Shown: positions 38,233-49,523 of the stretch, piece after piece
Layout of the letters: each line of letters opens with the position of its first letter
Numbering within the stretch: position 1 is the stretch's first letter
Source of the DNA: an uncultured Caldimonas sp.
GTDB taxonomy: Bacteria; Pseudomonadota; Gammaproteobacteria; Burkholderiales; Burkholderiaceae
Assembly (NCBI RefSeq): GCF_946480305.1
Contig: NZ_CAMLJQ010000003.1
Location: 1 to 64,000, forward strand
Reading direction: 5' to 3'
Length of the DNA: 64,000 nucleotides
The notes under the pieces: generated by a model
Seen by the model: only the letters and a program-made list of their open reading frames with translations
Database searches by the model: none
What the model was told of the DNA's origin: nothing
Made by a program: the position numbers and the translations under genes

Positions 38233-40590
38233 ATGAAGATCGTCTGCATCGGCGGCGGGCCCGCCGGCCTCTACTTCGCCCTCCTGATGAAGAAGGCCGA
38301 TCCCTCGCACGACATCACCGTGGTCGAGCGCAATCGCCCGTACGACACCTTCGGCTGGGGCGTGGTGTTCTCGGACCAGACGCTGGCCAACCTGCAGGCG
38401 GCCGACGAGCCGACCGCCCGCCGGATCCTCGACGCGTTCAGCCATTGGGACGACATCGAGGTCCATATCCGCGGCCGCACCGTGCGCTCCGGCGGCCACG
38501 GTTTCTGCGGCATCGGCCGCAAGCGCCTGCTCAACATCCTGCAACAGCGCTGCGAGGAACTGGGCGTGAAGCTGCAGTTCGAGACGGACGTGTCGAGCGA
38601 TGCCGACTTCCCCGATGCCGATCTGATCATTGCCTCCGACGGGCTGAACAGCCGCATCCGCAACCGTCATGCCGGCACCTATCAGCCGGACGTCGACCTG
38701 CGCCGCTGCCGCTTCGTCTGGCTCGGTACGCACAAGCTGTTCGAGGCGTTCACCTTCGCATTCGAAGAAACCGAGTGGGGCTGGTTCCAGGCGCATGCCT
38801 ACCGCTTCGATGCCGGCACGTCGACCTTCATCGTCGAAGCACCCGAAGAGGTGTGGCAGGCGGCCGGCCTGGACAAGATGGAGAAGGAAGAGTCCATCGC
38901 GTTTTGCGAACGCCTGTTCGCGAAGTACCTCGACGGCCACGAGCTGATGTCGAACGCGGCGCATCTGCGTGGCTCGGCGCAGTGGATCCGATTCCCCCGG
39001 GTGGTCTGCAAGACCTGGGTGCACCACAACGGGCATGCACCGGTCGTGCTGATGGGCGACGCCGCACACACCGCGCACTTTTCCATCGGCTCTGGCACCA
39101 AGCTGGCGCTCGAAGATGCGATCGAGTTGGCACGGTCGATCGGCAAGCACCCGGGTGACCTGAAAGGCGCGCTGCAGGACTACGAAGCCGTGCGCAGTGT
39201 CGAGGTGCTGCGCATCCAGAACGCCGCACGCAATTCCACGGAGTGGTTCGAGAACGTCAAGCGCTACGTGAGTCTGCCGCCCGAGCAGTTCGCGTATTCG
39301 CTGCTGACGCGTTCGCAGCGCATCTCGCACGAGAACCTGCGGCTGCGCGACAAGGGCTACGTCGAGCGGTACGAAGACTGGATCGCCGAGCGTTGCGGGG
39401 TGCACCGCACGGCACCGCGCAGCGCCATCCCGCCGATGTTCACGCCGTTCACGGTACGCAGCGTGCAGTTGAAGAACCGTGTGGTGGTCTCGCCGATGGC
39501 GCAGTACTCCGCCGTCGACGGCGTGCCCGGCGACTACCATCTCGTCCACCTCGGTGCCCGCGCCATGGGCGGCGCCGGGCTTGTGTTCGCCGAGATGACC
39601 TGCGTGTCGCCCGATGCTCGCATCACGCCGGGCTGCCCGGGGCTCTATACCGAGACCCAGCGCGATGCATGGAAGCGCATCGTCGATTTCGTGCACGCGA
39701 GCACCGACGCGAAGATCGCACTGCAACTCGGCCATGCCGGCGCAAAAGGCGCCACCAAGGTGGCCTGGGAAGGCATCGACCAGCCGCTGGAGCAGGGCGG
39801 CTGGCCCCTGATCTCTGCCTCCCCGCAGCAATACCTGGATGGCGTGAGCGCGTGGTCGCGCGCGATGACCCGGACCGACATGGACCGCGTCACCGCCGAC
39901 TTTGCACGCTCGGCGCGTTGGGCCGCCGAGGCGGGTTTCGACTGGCTGGAACTGCACTGCGCGCACGGCTACCTGCTGTCGTCCTTCATTTCGCCGCTGA
40001 CCAACCAGCGCACCGATGAGTACGGCGGTTCGCTGGAAAACCGCCTGCGCTACCCGCTGGAGGTGTTCCGCGCGGTGCGAGAGGTGTGGCCACAGCACCT
40101 GCCGATGTCGGTGCGCATCTCGGCACACGACTGGGTGGACGGCGGCATCACGTCGGACGACGCGGTCGAGATCGCCCGCGCGTTCAAGGCGGCCGGCGCC
40201 GACATGATCGATTGCTCCTCGGGCCAGGTCAGCAAGCAGGAAAGGCCGACCTACGGTCGCATGTGGCAGACGCCGTTTGCCGACCGCATCCGCAACGAAG
40301 CGGGCATCGCGACGATCGCCGTGGGTGCCATTTCGGAAGCCGACCACGTGAACAGCATCATCGCGGCGGGTCGCGCCGACCTGTGCGCGATTGCGCGGCC
40401 GCACCTTGCGAACCCGGCATGGACGCTGAACGAGGCTGCGCGGATCGGCTACCTCGATGTGGCGTGGCCGCCGCAGTACCGGGCAGCCAAGAGCCAGCTG
40501 GAACGCAACCTGGAACGCGAGCGGGCACAGGCCGCGCAGGCGGCAGGCCTCTCGCCGCTGGAGCAGGCCAATCGGGCGCTGGGGGTGTGA
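38233..40590 (+). CDS. Fused FAD monooxygenase/old-yellow-enzyme: anthraniloyl-CoA (or salicylyl-CoA) hydroxylase/reductase
   Basis: A 785-residue two-domain flavoprotein. Residues 1 to about 385 form a class A FAD monooxygenase: [12 protein letters not shown] at the N-terminus and [19 protein letters not shown] near 275-293. From about 395 an old-yellow-enzyme barrel follows ([34 protein letters not shown]). This architecture is that of 2-aminobenzoyl-CoA monooxygenase/reductase of Azoarcus, which hydroxylates and then reduces the ring of anthraniloyl-CoA. Automatic pipelines call it salicylyl-CoA 5-hydroxylase. First gene of the operon; its stop overlaps the next ATG by one base. Confidence 0.9.
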   Translation: MKIVCIGGGPAGLYFALLMKKADPSHDITVVERNRPYDTFGWGVVFSDQTLANLQAADEPTARRILDAFSHWDDIEVHIRGRTVRSGGHGFCGIGRKRLLNILQQRCEELGVKLQFETDVSSDADFPDADLIIASDGLNSRIRNRHAGTYQPDVDLRRCRFVWLGTHKLFEAFTFAFEETEWGWFQAHAYRFDAGTSTFIVEAPEEVWQAAGLDKMEKEESIAFCERLFAKYLDGHELMSNAAHLRGSAQWIRFPRVVCKTWVHHNGHAPVVLMGDAAHTAHFSIGSGTKLALEDAIELARSIGKHPGDLKGALQDYEAVRSVEVLRIQNAARNSTEWFENVKRYVSLPPEQFAYSLLTRSQRISHENLRLRDKGYVERYEDWIAERCGVHRTAPRSAIPPMFTPFTVRSVQLKNRVVVSPMAQYSAVDGVPGDYHLVHLGARAMGGAGLVFAEMTCVSPDARITPGCPGLYTETQRDAWKRIVDFVHASTDAKIALQLGHAGAKGATKVAWEGIDQPLEQGGWPLISASPQQYLDGVSAWSRAMTRTDMDRVTADFARSARWAAEAGFDWLELHCAHGYLLSSFISPLTNQRTDEYGGSLENRLRYPLEVFRAVREVWPQHLPMSVRISAHDWVDGGITSDDAVEIARAFKAAGADMIDCSSGQVSKQERPTYGRMWQTPFADRIRNEAGIATIAVGAISEADHVNSIIAAGRADLCAIARPHLANPAWTLNEAARIGYLDVAWPPQYRAAKSQLERNLERERAQAAQAAGLSPLEQANRALGV

Positions 40591-41372
40591 TGGTGCAATC
40601 CTCGCCTTCCTTGCAGGGCCGCCACGCGGTCGTCACCGGCGCGGGCCGGGGCATCGGTGCGGTCATTGCCCATGCGCTGGCCCAAGAGGGCGCACGCGTG
40701 TCCCTGATGGGGCGCCGTCTCGATGCACTGAGGGCTGTGGCTCAAACGCTGCCCGGCGGCCCCCACGCGACCGTCGCGGTTGACGTGACCGACGAGGCCT
40801 CGGTCACTGCTGCGTTCGCGGCAGCGCGCGAGCAACTCGGCCCGGTCGCCATGCTGGTCAACAACGCCGGCCAGGCCGAGAGCGCTCCCTTTGCAAAGAC
40901 CTCGCTGGACCTTTGGCAGCGCATGCTGGCCGTCAACCTGACCGGCAGCTTCCTGTGCGCGCAGCAGGCGCTGCCCGACATGCTGGCCGCCGGCTGGGGC
41001 CGCATCGTCAACATCGCGAGCACGTCGGGCCTGAAGGGCTACGCCTACGTGTCGGCGTACACCGCCGCCAAGCACGGCGTGGTCGGCCTCACGCGTTCGC
41101 TCGCGCTCGAAGTGGCGCGCAAGGGCGTGACGGTCAACGCGGTCTGCCCCGGCTACACCGAGACGGACATCCTGCGCGAGAGCATCGCCAATGTGGTCGA
41201 AAAGACCGGACGCGACCCCGACGAGGTGCGCGCGCAATTCGCCGCCGGCAATCCGCAAGGGCGCGTCGTGCAACCCGAGGAAGTGGCCGACACCGTGCTG
41301 TGGCTGTGCCGCGACGGTGCGTCGGCGATCAACGGGCAAGCCGTGTCGGTCTGCGGCGGGGAGGTGATGTGA
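40590..41372 (+). CDS. Short-chain dehydrogenase of the aromatic-CoA operon
   Basis: A 260-residue NAD(P)-dependent SDR. Motifs: TGAGRGIG (cofactor, about 16-23), NNAG, the serine of IASTSG and the Y-x3-K of YTAAKHG. It resembles hydroxyacyl-CoA dehydrogenases. Starts one base into the monooxygenase stop (TGATG) and overlaps the marR start by 4 bp. Probable role: oxidation of a hydroxy group formed during ring-opening beta-oxidation. Confidence 0.9.
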   Translation: MVQSSPSLQGRHAVVTGAGRGIGAVIAHALAQEGARVSLMGRRLDALRAVAQTLPGGPHATVAVDVTDEASVTAAFAAAREQLGPVAMLVNNAGQAESAPFAKTSLDLWQRMLAVNLTGSFLCAQQALPDMLAAGWGRIVNIASTSGLKGYAYVSAYTAAKHGVVGLTRSLALEVARKGVTVNAVCPGYTETDILRESIANVVEKTGRDPDEVRAQFAAGNPQGRVVQPEEVADTVLWLCRDGASAINGQAVSVCGGEVM

Positions 41373-41893
41373 AGCGCCGTGCCGTCTCGCCGCTCGACGA
41401 CCACCGCATCGGCCTCGAGGCGCGTGTGGCGTCCGACGATCACATGGCGCTCAAGCTGTGGCTGCGTCTGCTGTCGTGCAGCACGCAGATCGAGACCGAG
41501 ATCCGCAAGCGATTGCGGCAGCGCTTCGGCATCACGCTGGCGCGCTTCGACTACCTGGCCCAGTTGCACCGCCACCCGGAAGGCCTGCGCATGAACGCGC
41601 TGTCGCGCTACCTGATGGTCACCGGGGGCAGCATCACCGGCCTGACCGACGAGTTGGAGAAGGAAGGCCTGGTGGTGCGCGAGGCCGTGCCCGACGATCG
41701 CCGCTCCTTCCTGTTGAAGCTGACGCAGCCGGGGCGCGACGTGTTCGAGCGCATCGCCACCGAGCATGAGGCGTGGGTGATCGAGATGTTCTCGGACCTC
41801 AAGCTCCCCGAGCGCAAGACGCTGTATGAACTGCTGGGGCAACTGCGCGTGAACATGGCCGCGCGCCAGAACCAATCCGAAGAGGTGGCTTGA
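41369..41893 (+). CDS. MarR-family transcriptional regulator
   Basis: A 174-residue winged-helix dimer protein. The DNA-binding part is [28 protein letters not shown] (about 74-101, key residues S78, T84, T90) with the wing [14 protein letters not shown] at 41369 overlaps the dehydrogenase stop (GTGA). Being inside the operon it is likely its own repressor, released by an aromatic acid or its CoA ester. A MarR-size palindrome covers the promoter at 38196-38225. Confidence 0.9.
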   Translation: MKRRAVSPLDDHRIGLEARVASDDHMALKLWLRLLSCSTQIETEIRKRLRQRFGITLARFDYLAQLHRHPEGLRMNALSRYLMVTGGSITGLTDELEKEGLVVREAVPDDRRSFLLKLTQPGRDVFERIATEHEAWVIEMFSDLKLPERKTLYELLGQLRVNMAARQNQSEEVA

Positions 41894-41895
41894 CG

Positions 41896-42759
<864 letters not shown>

Positions 42760-42763
42760 GCCC

Positions 42764-43915
42764 ATGAGCGACACACGCTTCCTGAACTGGCCCTTCTTCG
42801 AGGACAGGCACCGCCAGCTCGCGCACGAACTCGACGCCTGGGCGGCGCAGCACATCGCGCACGACCACGCCGGCGATGTCGACGCGGCCTGCAAGGCCCT
42901 GGTGCAAGCCCTCGGGCAGGGCGGCTGGCTGCACCACGCGGTAGGCACCGAAACCACGCCCATCGACACCCGGGCCATCTGCCTGATCCGCGAGACGCTG
43001 GCGCGCCACTCGGGGCTGGCCGACTTTGCGTTCGCGATGCAGGGCCTCGGTTCTGGCGCCATCAGCCTGCAAGGTACGCCCGAGCAACGCGAGGCCTGGC
43101 TGCCGCGCGTGGCGCGCGGTGAGGTGATCTGCGCGTTTGCGCTGTCGGAACCCCAGGCCGGCTCCGATGTAGCGGCGATGCAGTGCGCCGCGCGGGAAGA
43201 GGGCGGTGACTACGTGCTCGATGGCGAGAAGACGTGGATCTCGAACGGCGGCATCGCGGACCTGTACGTCGTGTTCGCCCGCACCGGCGAGGCACCGGGG
43301 GCGCGCGGCATCTCGGCCTTCATCGTCGAGGCGGGCACGCCGGGCTTCGAGATTGCCGAACGCATCGACGTGATCGCCCCGCACCCGCTGGCACGTCTGC
43401 GCTTCGATGGCTGCCGCATCCCGGCCGCCAACCGCATCGGCCCCGCAGGCGAGGGCTTCAAGCTCGCGATGCGCACGCTCGACGTGTTCCGCACCTCGGT
43501 GGCCGCAGCCGCGCTCGGCTTCGCCCGCCGCGCGCTCGACGAAGCCCTGCACCGCGCCACCACGCGCAAGATGTTCAACCAGACGCTGGCTGACTTCCAG
43601 CTCACGCAGGCCAAGCTCGCGCAGATGGCGACCACGGTCGACAGCGCGGCGCTGCTGACCTACCGCGCCGCCTGGATGCGTGACCAGGGCCGCACCGTCA
43701 CGCGCGAGGCCGCGATGGCCAAGATGGCCGCCACCGAAGGCGCGCAGCAGGTGATCGACGCCGCGGTGCAGATGTGGGGCGGGCTGGGCGTGGTGAGCGA
43801 GCAGCCGGTGGAGCGGCTGTACCGCGAGATCCGCGCCCTGCGCATCTACGAAGGAGCCACCGAGGTGCAGCAGCTCATCATTGCCCGCGAGTTGCTGAAG
43901 GATGTCCGCACTTGA
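42764..43915 (+). CDS. Acyl-CoA dehydrogenase of the aromatic-CoA operon
   Basis: A 383-residue FAD enzyme of standard length. Motifs: [16 protein letters not shown] (about 125-140), [21 protein letters not shown] given by position (about 150-170), and [12 protein letters not shown] near the end, with the catalytic Glu. It probably desaturates a cyclohexane- or open-chain acyl-CoA intermediate and passes electrons to ETF, encoded at 2720-4415. 4 bp after the hydratase stop. Confidence 0.93.
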   Translation: MSDTRFLNWPFFEDRHRQLAHELDAWAAQHIAHDHAGDVDAACKALVQALGQGGWLHHAVGTETTPIDTRAICLIRETLARHSGLADFAFAMQGLGSGAISLQGTPEQREAWLPRVARGEVICAFALSEPQAGSDVAAMQCAAREEGGDYVLDGEKTWISNGGIADLYVVFARTGEAPGARGISAFIVEAGTPGFEIAERIDVIAPHPLARLRFDGCRIPAANRIGPAGEGFKLAMRTLDVFRTSVAAAALGFARRALDEALHRATTRKMFNQTLADFQLTQAKLAQMATTVDSAALLTYRAAWMRDQGRTVTREAAMAKMAATEGAQQVIDAAVQMWGGLGVVSEQPVERLYREIRALRIYEGATEVQQLIIARELLKDVRT

Positions 43916-43931
43916 GTCGGGAGACAGCGCC

Positions 43932-45566
43932 ATGCAGTACACCGCACACGTCGACACCTTCGCACGCGACCACCTGCCGCCCCCGGAGCTGCAGCCGGAG
44001 TTCCTGTTCACGCTGCCCGGGCTGCAGTTTCCGCAACGGCTGAACTGCGCGACCGAACTGCTCGACCGCTGGGTCGCCTCGGGGCGTGGCCACCGGCTGT
44101 GCCTGCAGGCCCCCGGCGGCCTGCGCTGGACGTATGCGGACCTGCAGGACAAGGCCAACCGGATCGCCCACGTGCTGGTGCACGAGATGGGCCTGGTGCC
44201 CGGGAACCGGGTGCTGCTGCGTGCGCCCAACAACCCGATGCTGGCGGCCTGCTGGTTTGCGGTGATGAAGGCCGGCGGCATTGCAGTGGCGACGATGCCG
44301 CTGCTGCGCGTGAAGGAATTGAAGCAGGTCATCGACAAGGCGCAGGTCACGCACGCGCTGTGTGATCGCTCCTTGTGCGACGAGCTCGTCACGGCGGCCG
44401 CACAGTGCCCGGTGCTGCGGCAGGTACGCCACTTTCACGATGACGGCCCCGAGGGGCTGGAAGCTGCGATGGCGCGCCACCCGGGGTGGTTCGACAACGT
44501 CGACACCGCTGCAGACGACACCTGCATCATCGCCTTCACGTCCGGCACCACTGGCCAGCCCAAGGGCACGATGCACTTTCACCGCGACGTGATGGCCATA
44601 TGCGGCTGCTGGCCGCCGCACGTGCTGAAGGCCCGGCCGGACGACGTGTTCATCGGCAGCCCGCCGCTGGCCTTTACCTTCGGGCTGGGCGGGCTGCTGC
44701 TGTTTCCGATGAGCATCGGCGCCTCCACGGTGCTGCTCGAGAAGGCATCGCCACCGCTGTTGCTGCAGGCCATACGCGAGTTCGGTGCGACGGTCCTGTT
44801 CACGGCGCCCACGTCGTATCGCGCGATGGCGGTGGAGGCGCAACGACTTCGCATCGGCGCTCCACACGGCGGCACGCTGCGCAAGTGCGTCTCCGCCGGC
44901 GAGGCGCTGCCGGCGGCGACCCGCACGCTGTGGGCCGAGGCGACCGGCATCGAGATGATCGACGGCATCGGTGCCACGGAAATGCTGCACATCTTCATCT
45001 CGGCCGACGAGGAGCACGCACTGCCCGGCGCCACCGGGACCGTGGTGCCCGGCTACCAGGCCTGCGTGATGGACGACGACGGCCAGCCTGTGCCCGCGGG
45101 TGTGATCGGCAAGCTCGCCGTGAAGGGCCCTACCGGCTGCCGCTACCTGGCCGACGAGCGCCAGCGCCACTACGTGAAGAACGGCTGGAACTACACCGGC
45201 GACGCTTACATGCTGGATGCGGAGGGCTACTTCCACTACCAGTCTCGTACCGACGACATGATCGTCTCGGCGGGTTACAACATCGCCGCGCCCGAGGTCG
45301 AGGAGGTGCTGCTGCAGCACCCGGCAGTGGCGGAATGCGCGGTGATCGGCGTGCCCGATGAAGAGCGCGGGCAGATCGTCAAGGCGTTTGTCGTGCTGCG
45401 CGCTGAGCGCACTCCCGGCGATGAACTGGTGCGCGAGCTGCAGGAGTTCGTCAAGCGCAGCGTCGCGCCGTACAAGTACCCGCGCGCCGTCGAGTTCCGC
45501 GACGCGCTGCCGCGCACCGAGACCGGCAAGTTGCAGCGCTTCAAGTTGAAGCAGGCTTCGGTGTGA
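43932..45566 (+). CDS. abmG: Aryl-CoA ligase, 2-aminobenzoate-CoA ligase type
   Basis: A 544-residue AMP-forming ligase activating an aromatic acid with ATP and CoA. The P-loop is FTSGTTGQPKGTMH (about 201-214); GIGATEMLHIF, the D of YTGDAYMLD, the R of SRTDDMIVSAGYNIAAPEVE and the catalytic K of ETGKLQRFKL are all present. It fits the benzoate/2-aminobenzoate-CoA ligase branch. An ATG at 43902 overlaps the previous gene, but GGGAGA before 43932 supports the later start. The exact acid (anthranilate or a related one) is inferred from the first gene. Confidence 0.85.
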   Translation: MQYTAHVDTFARDHLPPPELQPEFLFTLPGLQFPQRLNCATELLDRWVASGRGHRLCLQAPGGLRWTYADLQDKANRIAHVLVHEMGLVPGNRVLLRAPNNPMLAACWFAVMKAGGIAVATMPLLRVKELKQVIDKAQVTHALCDRSLCDELVTAAAQCPVLRQVRHFHDDGPEGLEAAMARHPGWFDNVDTAADDTCIIAFTSGTTGQPKGTMHFHRDVMAICGCWPPHVLKARPDDVFIGSPPLAFTFGLGGLLLFPMSIGASTVLLEKASPPLLLQAIREFGATVLFTAPTSYRAMAVEAQRLRIGAPHGGTLRKCVSAGEALPAATRTLWAEATGIEMIDGIGATEMLHIFISADEEHALPGATGTVVPGYQACVMDDDGQPVPAGVIGKLAVKGPTGCRYLADERQRHYVKNGWNYTGDAYMLDAEGYFHYQSRTDDMIVSAGYNIAAPEVEEVLLQHPAVAECAVIGVPDEERGQIVKAFVVLRAERTPGDELVRELQEFVKRSVAPYKYPRAVEFRDALPRTETGKLQRFKLKQASV

Positions 45567-45637
45567 ACCCGCTCTCGCATCGGCGCCAGTTCGTGCATGC
45601 TTGCGCCTTTCGTTTTTCTTCTTCCAAGGAGACCGTG

Positions 45638-46813
45638 ATGTCCGTGCCCCTCCGTCACCTCGCACTCGCGCTTGCGGCGGCTGCCGCCGTCGGCGGCGCT
45701 CAGGCCGCTGACCGCGTCAAGATCGGTTTTCTCAGCACGCTCTCCGGCCCGGGGGCAGGTCTCGGCATCGACATCCGCGACGGCTTCAACCTCGCGTTGA
45801 AGCACAACGGCGGCAAGCTCGGCGGCCTGCCGGCCGAGGTGATCGTGGCCGACGACCAGCAGAGCCCGGATGCCGCCCGGCAAACCACCGACCGCCTGCT
45901 CAAGCGCGACAAGGTCGACTTCATGACCGGCGTGGTGTTCTCGAACGTGATGCTCGCGGTCGGCCAGCCGATCTTCGATGCGAAAACCTTCTACGTCAGC
46001 GCCAACGCCGGCCCGTCGCAATACGCCGGCGAGCAGTGCAACCCGTACTTCTTCAACGTGGCCTGGCAGAACGACAACCTGCACGAGGCGGTCGGCAAGA
46101 CAGTGGCCGACAAGGGTTTCAAGAAAGTGGCCTTGCTGGCACCCAACTACCCCGCAGGCAAGGACGCGCTGACCGGCTTCAAGCGCTACTACAAGGGCGA
46201 AGTGGTGCAGGAGGTCTATACCCGACTGGGGCAGCTCGACTACGCGCCCGAACTGGCACAGGTGCGTGCCTCGCAGCCCGACGCGATGTACATCTTCCTG
46301 CCCGGCGGCATGGGCATCAACTTCATCAAGCAGTACGTGGCTTCCGGTCTTTCGAAGGACGCCACGCTGTTCGGCCCCGGCTTCTCGGCCGACGAGGACG
46401 TGATCCGCGCGGTGGGCGAGCCGATGCTGGGCATGTTCAACACCTCGCAGTGGGCGCATGACATGGACAACCCGCAGAACAAGCGCTTCGTCGCCGACTT
46501 CCAGAAGGAATACGGCCGGCTGCCGTCGCTCTATGCCTCGCAGGGCTATGACGCGGCCATGCTGATCGACGCTGCCGTGCGCGACGTGAAGGGCAAGATC
46601 GAAGACAAGGAGGCCGTGCGCCGCGCGCTGAAGGCCGCCAACTTCAAATCGGTGCGCGGGGCGTTCAAGTTCAACACCAACCAGTACCCGGTGCAGGACT
46701 ACTACCTGCGCGTGGTGACCAAGGACCCGCAGGGCCGCGTTACCAACCGCACGCTGGGCACGGTGTTCAAGAACCATGCCGATGCCTACGTGGGCGCTTG
46801 CAAGATGCGCTGA
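45638..46813 (+). CDS. Liv-type ABC transporter substrate-binding protein
   Basis: A 391-residue periplasmic protein of the LivJ/K family. Signal peptide about 1-24 (..GGAQA). The mature protein begins ADRVKIGFLSTLSGPGA and has the two-lobe type I fold. AAGGAG stands before the ATG at 45638. Its position after the ligase suggests it binds the aromatic acid that the operon degrades rather than branched-chain amino acids. Confidence 0.9.
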   Translation: MSVPLRHLALALAAAAAVGGAQAADRVKIGFLSTLSGPGAGLGIDIRDGFNLALKHNGGKLGGLPAEVIVADDQQSPDAARQTTDRLLKRDKVDFMTGVVFSNVMLAVGQPIFDAKTFYVSANAGPSQYAGEQCNPYFFNVAWQNDNLHEAVGKTVADKGFKKVALLAPNYPAGKDALTGFKRYYKGEVVQEVYTRLGQLDYAPELAQVRASQPDAMYIFLPGGMGINFIKQYVASGLSKDATLFGPGFSADEDVIRAVGEPMLGMFNTSQWAHDMDNPQNKRFVADFQKEYGRLPSLYASQGYDAAMLIDAAVRDVKGKIEDKEAVRRALKAANFKSVRGAFKFNTNQYPVQDYYLRVVTKDPQGRVTNRTLGTVFKNHADAYVGACKMR

Positions 46814-46828
46814 CCGCGCAGCGATGCC

Positions 46829-47749
46829 ATGCCGATCACGCTCGTTCTCGAACAGGCCCTCAACGGGCTGCAGTTCGGCCTGATGCTGTTCCTGCTCGCG
46901 GCGGGCCTGACGCTCGTGTTCGGGATCATGGACATGATCAACCTCGCGCATGGCTCGCTCTACATGGTGGGGGCCTACCTCACTGCGGCAGCGGCGCAGG
47001 CGTCGGGTTCGTTTCTCGTCGGGCTTGGCGCCGGCATCGCGGGCACTGCGTTGTTCGGCATCGCGCTCGAACTGACGGTGCTGCGCCGGCTCTACCAGCG
47101 CGACCACCTGGCCCAGGTGCTGGGCACGTTCGCGATCCTGCTGATGTGCAACGAGGGCGTGCGCATGATCTGGGGTGCGCAGCCCATCCTGCTGAACCCG
47201 CCCGCGGCACTGGCCGGTCCGGTGGAACTCTGGCCCGGCTTCTACTACCCGGCGTTCCGGCTGCTGATCATTGCGGTCGGCCTCGCGGTGGCAGCGCTGC
47301 TCTACGTGCTGGTGGCACGCACGCGGCTGGGCATGCAGGTGAGGGCGGGGGCCTCCAACCGCGAGATGGCGCTGGCGATGGGCTCCGACATCCGCAAGCT
47401 GTTCACGCTGGTGTTCGGCTTCGGCGCTGCGCTGTGCGCGGTCGCAGGCGGGCTGCTCGGGCCGCTGGTCGCCGTGCAGGTGGGCATGGGCGAGAACATC
47501 CTCATTCTTGCGTTCGTGGTCATCGTGATCGGAGGCATCGGCTCGATCCGCGGCGCGCTGATGGGCTCGCTGCTCGTTGGCGTGGTCGACACCGTGGGCC
47601 GCACCTTCGTGCCGGTAGCGCTCGGCGGCCTGCTCGGGCCATCCGCTGCTTCAGGGGCCGGGCCGGCGCTCGCGTCCATCCTCATCTACGTGCTGATGGC
47701 GGTGGTGCTGTTCTGGAAGCCGCAGGGGCTGTTCCCTGCGCGAGGGTGA
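46829..47749 (+). CDS. ABC transporter permease, LivH family
   Basis: A 306-residue inner-membrane protein with about eight helices. Typical LivH start MPITLVLEQALNGLQFGLMLFLLAAGLTLVFGIMDMINLAHGS is seen by position (1-43; key N38-L-A-H-G). ..AGASNREMALAMG.. and GGIGSIRGALMGSLLVG are conserved. Follows the binding protein after 15 bp. Confidence 0.92.
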   Translation: MPITLVLEQALNGLQFGLMLFLLAAGLTLVFGIMDMINLAHGSLYMVGAYLTAAAAQASGSFLVGLGAGIAGTALFGIALELTVLRRLYQRDHLAQVLGTFAILLMCNEGVRMIWGAQPILLNPPAALAGPVELWPGFYYPAFRLLIIAVGLAVAALLYVLVARTRLGMQVRAGASNREMALAMGSDIRKLFTLVFGFGAALCAVAGGLLGPLVAVQVGMGENILILAFVVIVIGGIGSIRGALMGSLLVGVVDTVGRTFVPVALGGLLGPSAASGAGPALASILIYVLMAVVLFWKPQGLFPARG

Positions 47750-47757
47750 TACAAGCG

Positions 47758-48768
47758 ATGGACGCCGTGACGACGATTTCCAGCAATCCGCTCCCTGGCG
47801 AGGCGCCCGTCGCGCCACGGCGTGGCGTGCTCGACCACCCGCTGCAATGGCGCTGGGGCCTGCTGCTGCTTGCGCTGCTCGTGGCGTTTCCGCTGGGAGC
47901 CCAGGCGCTGGACGAAAGCTTCTACATCAGCCTGGGCAGCCGCATCCTGATCTTCGCGCTCGCTGCGACCAGCCTCAACCTCATCCTCGGCTTCGGCGGG
48001 CTGGTGAGCTTCGGGCATGCGGCCTTTCTCGGCATCGGCGGCTATACGGTGGGCATCCTGATGCAGTCCGGCATCGACTCCGCATGGATTTCCTGGCCGG
48101 CGGCGGTGCTCGCCGCTGGGCTGTTCTCGTTCGTGATCGGCGCCATCAGCCTGCGCACCCGGGGCGTGTACTTCATCATGATCACGCTCGCATTCGCGCA
48201 GATGCTCTATTACGTGATGATCTCGCTGCGCGACTACGGCGGCGAGGACGGGTTGCCGCTGCCGTCGCGCTCGAGCGTGGGGGGCGGCCTGGACCTGGGC
48301 GACGACATGACGTTCTACTACGTCGTGCTCGCGCTTTTCGTGCTTGTTTTCGTGGCGATCCAGCGCTTGCTGAATGCCCGCTTCGGCCAGGTGCTGCAGG
48401 CCGCGCGCGAGAACGAAACGCGCATGGCCGCCATCGGCTTCCCGGTCTACCGCTACCGGCTCGCGGCCTTCACGCTAGCGGGTGCGCTGGCCGGGTTGGC
48501 CGGCGCGCTTGCGGCCAACCAGAGCGGCATCATCAGCCCGGCCCTGATGCACTGGAGCCAGTCGGGCCAGTTGATGGTGATGGTCATCCTCGGCGGCGTG
48601 GGGCATCTGTATGGCGGCTTCGTCGGCGCCCTCGTGCTGCTCGTGCTGGAAGAGGTGGCGGTGGGCTACACGATCCACTGGCAGTTCGGCGTTGGAGCGG
48701 TGCTGCTGCTCGTCGTGTTGGTCGCACCGCAAGGGCTCGTCGGATTGCTGCGCAGGAGCAAGCGATGA
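47758..48768 (+). CDS. ABC transporter permease, LivM family
   Basis: A 336-residue membrane protein. It has the LivM signatures LNLILGFGGLVSFGHAAFLGIGGY (about 78-101), ARENETRMAAIGFPVYRYRL and GGVGHLYGGFVGALV. Pairs with the LivH homologue to form the channel. Overlaps livG by 4 bp (ATGA). Confidence 0.92.
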   Translation: MDAVTTISSNPLPGEAPVAPRRGVLDHPLQWRWGLLLLALLVAFPLGAQALDESFYISLGSRILIFALAATSLNLILGFGGLVSFGHAAFLGIGGYTVGILMQSGIDSAWISWPAAVLAAGLFSFVIGAISLRTRGVYFIMITLAFAQMLYYVMISLRDYGGEDGLPLPSRSSVGGGLDLGDDMTFYYVVLALFVLVFVAIQRLLNARFGQVLQAARENETRMAAIGFPVYRYRLAAFTLAGALAGLAGALAANQSGIISPALMHWSQSGQLMVMVILGGVGHLYGGFVGALVLLVLEEVAVGYTIHWQFGVGAVLLLVVLVAPQGLVGLLRRSKR

Positions 48769-49523
48769 ATGCGCAGCCGCTGCTGCTGATCGACGACCTG
48801 GTCAAGCGCTTCGGCGGACTGACCGCCACCGATCACGCGCGCATCGAGGTGCTGCCCGGCGAGGTGCATGCGCTGATCGGGCCGAACGGCGCCGGCAAGA
48901 CGACGCTCATCCATCAGATCTCCGGGGCATTGGCGCCCGACGGCGGGCGCATCGTGTTCTCGGGAGCCGACGTGACCGGGCTGCCGATGCACCGGCGGGT
49001 GCTGCGCGGTCTTGCCCGCTCGTACCAGATCACCAGCATCTTCAAGCGCCTGAGCGTGCTCGACAACCTGGCGCTGGCGGTGCAGGCGCGCAGCGGCAGC
49101 AGCTTCTCGTTCTGGCGGCCCGCGCGCAGCGAGCGCGACCGGTACGAGCAGGCGGCGGCCGTGGCGTCGCGCGTGGGCCTGGGCCACCGCGTGGCCACGC
49201 TGGCCGGAGCGCTGGCGCACGGCGAGCAGCGGCAGCTCGAAGTCGGGCTGGCCCTGGCAACGCGCCCGCGCTTGCTGCTGCTCGACGAGCCGATGGCGGG
49301 CATGGGCCCGGACGAGTCCGCACGCATGGTCGACCTCCTGCGCGGCCTGCGCAGCGAAGTGACCCTGTTGCTGGTGGAGCACGACATGGACGCGGTGTTC
49401 AAGCTGGCGGACCGGATCTCGACCCTGGTGGCGGGCCGCGTGATCGCCACCGGCACCGTGGACGAGATCCGCGCCAACCCGGACGTCAGGAAAGCCTATC
49501 TCGGCGACGAGGTGGCGGCATGA
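48765..49523 (+). CDS. ABC transporter ATPase, LivG family
   Basis: A 252-residue ATPase. Walker A GPNGAGKTT (about 39-47), a Q-loop near 85 (RSYQITSIF), Walker B LLLLDEPMAGMGP and the H-loop H of VEHDMD. The signature stretch reads LAHGEQRQLEVG, a variant of LSGGQ typical of LivG. Overlaps both neighbours by 4 bp. Confidence 0.92.
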   Translation: MNAQPLLLIDDLVKRFGGLTATDHARIEVLPGEVHALIGPNGAGKTTLIHQISGALAPDGGRIVFSGADVTGLPMHRRVLRGLARSYQITSIFKRLSVLDNLALAVQARSGSSFSFWRPARSERDRYEQAAAVASRVGLGHRVATLAGALAHGEQRQLEVGLALATRPRLLLLDEPMAGMGPDESARMVDLLRGLRSEVTLLLVEHDMDAVFKLADRISTLVAGRVIATGTVDEIRANPDVRKAYLGDEVAA

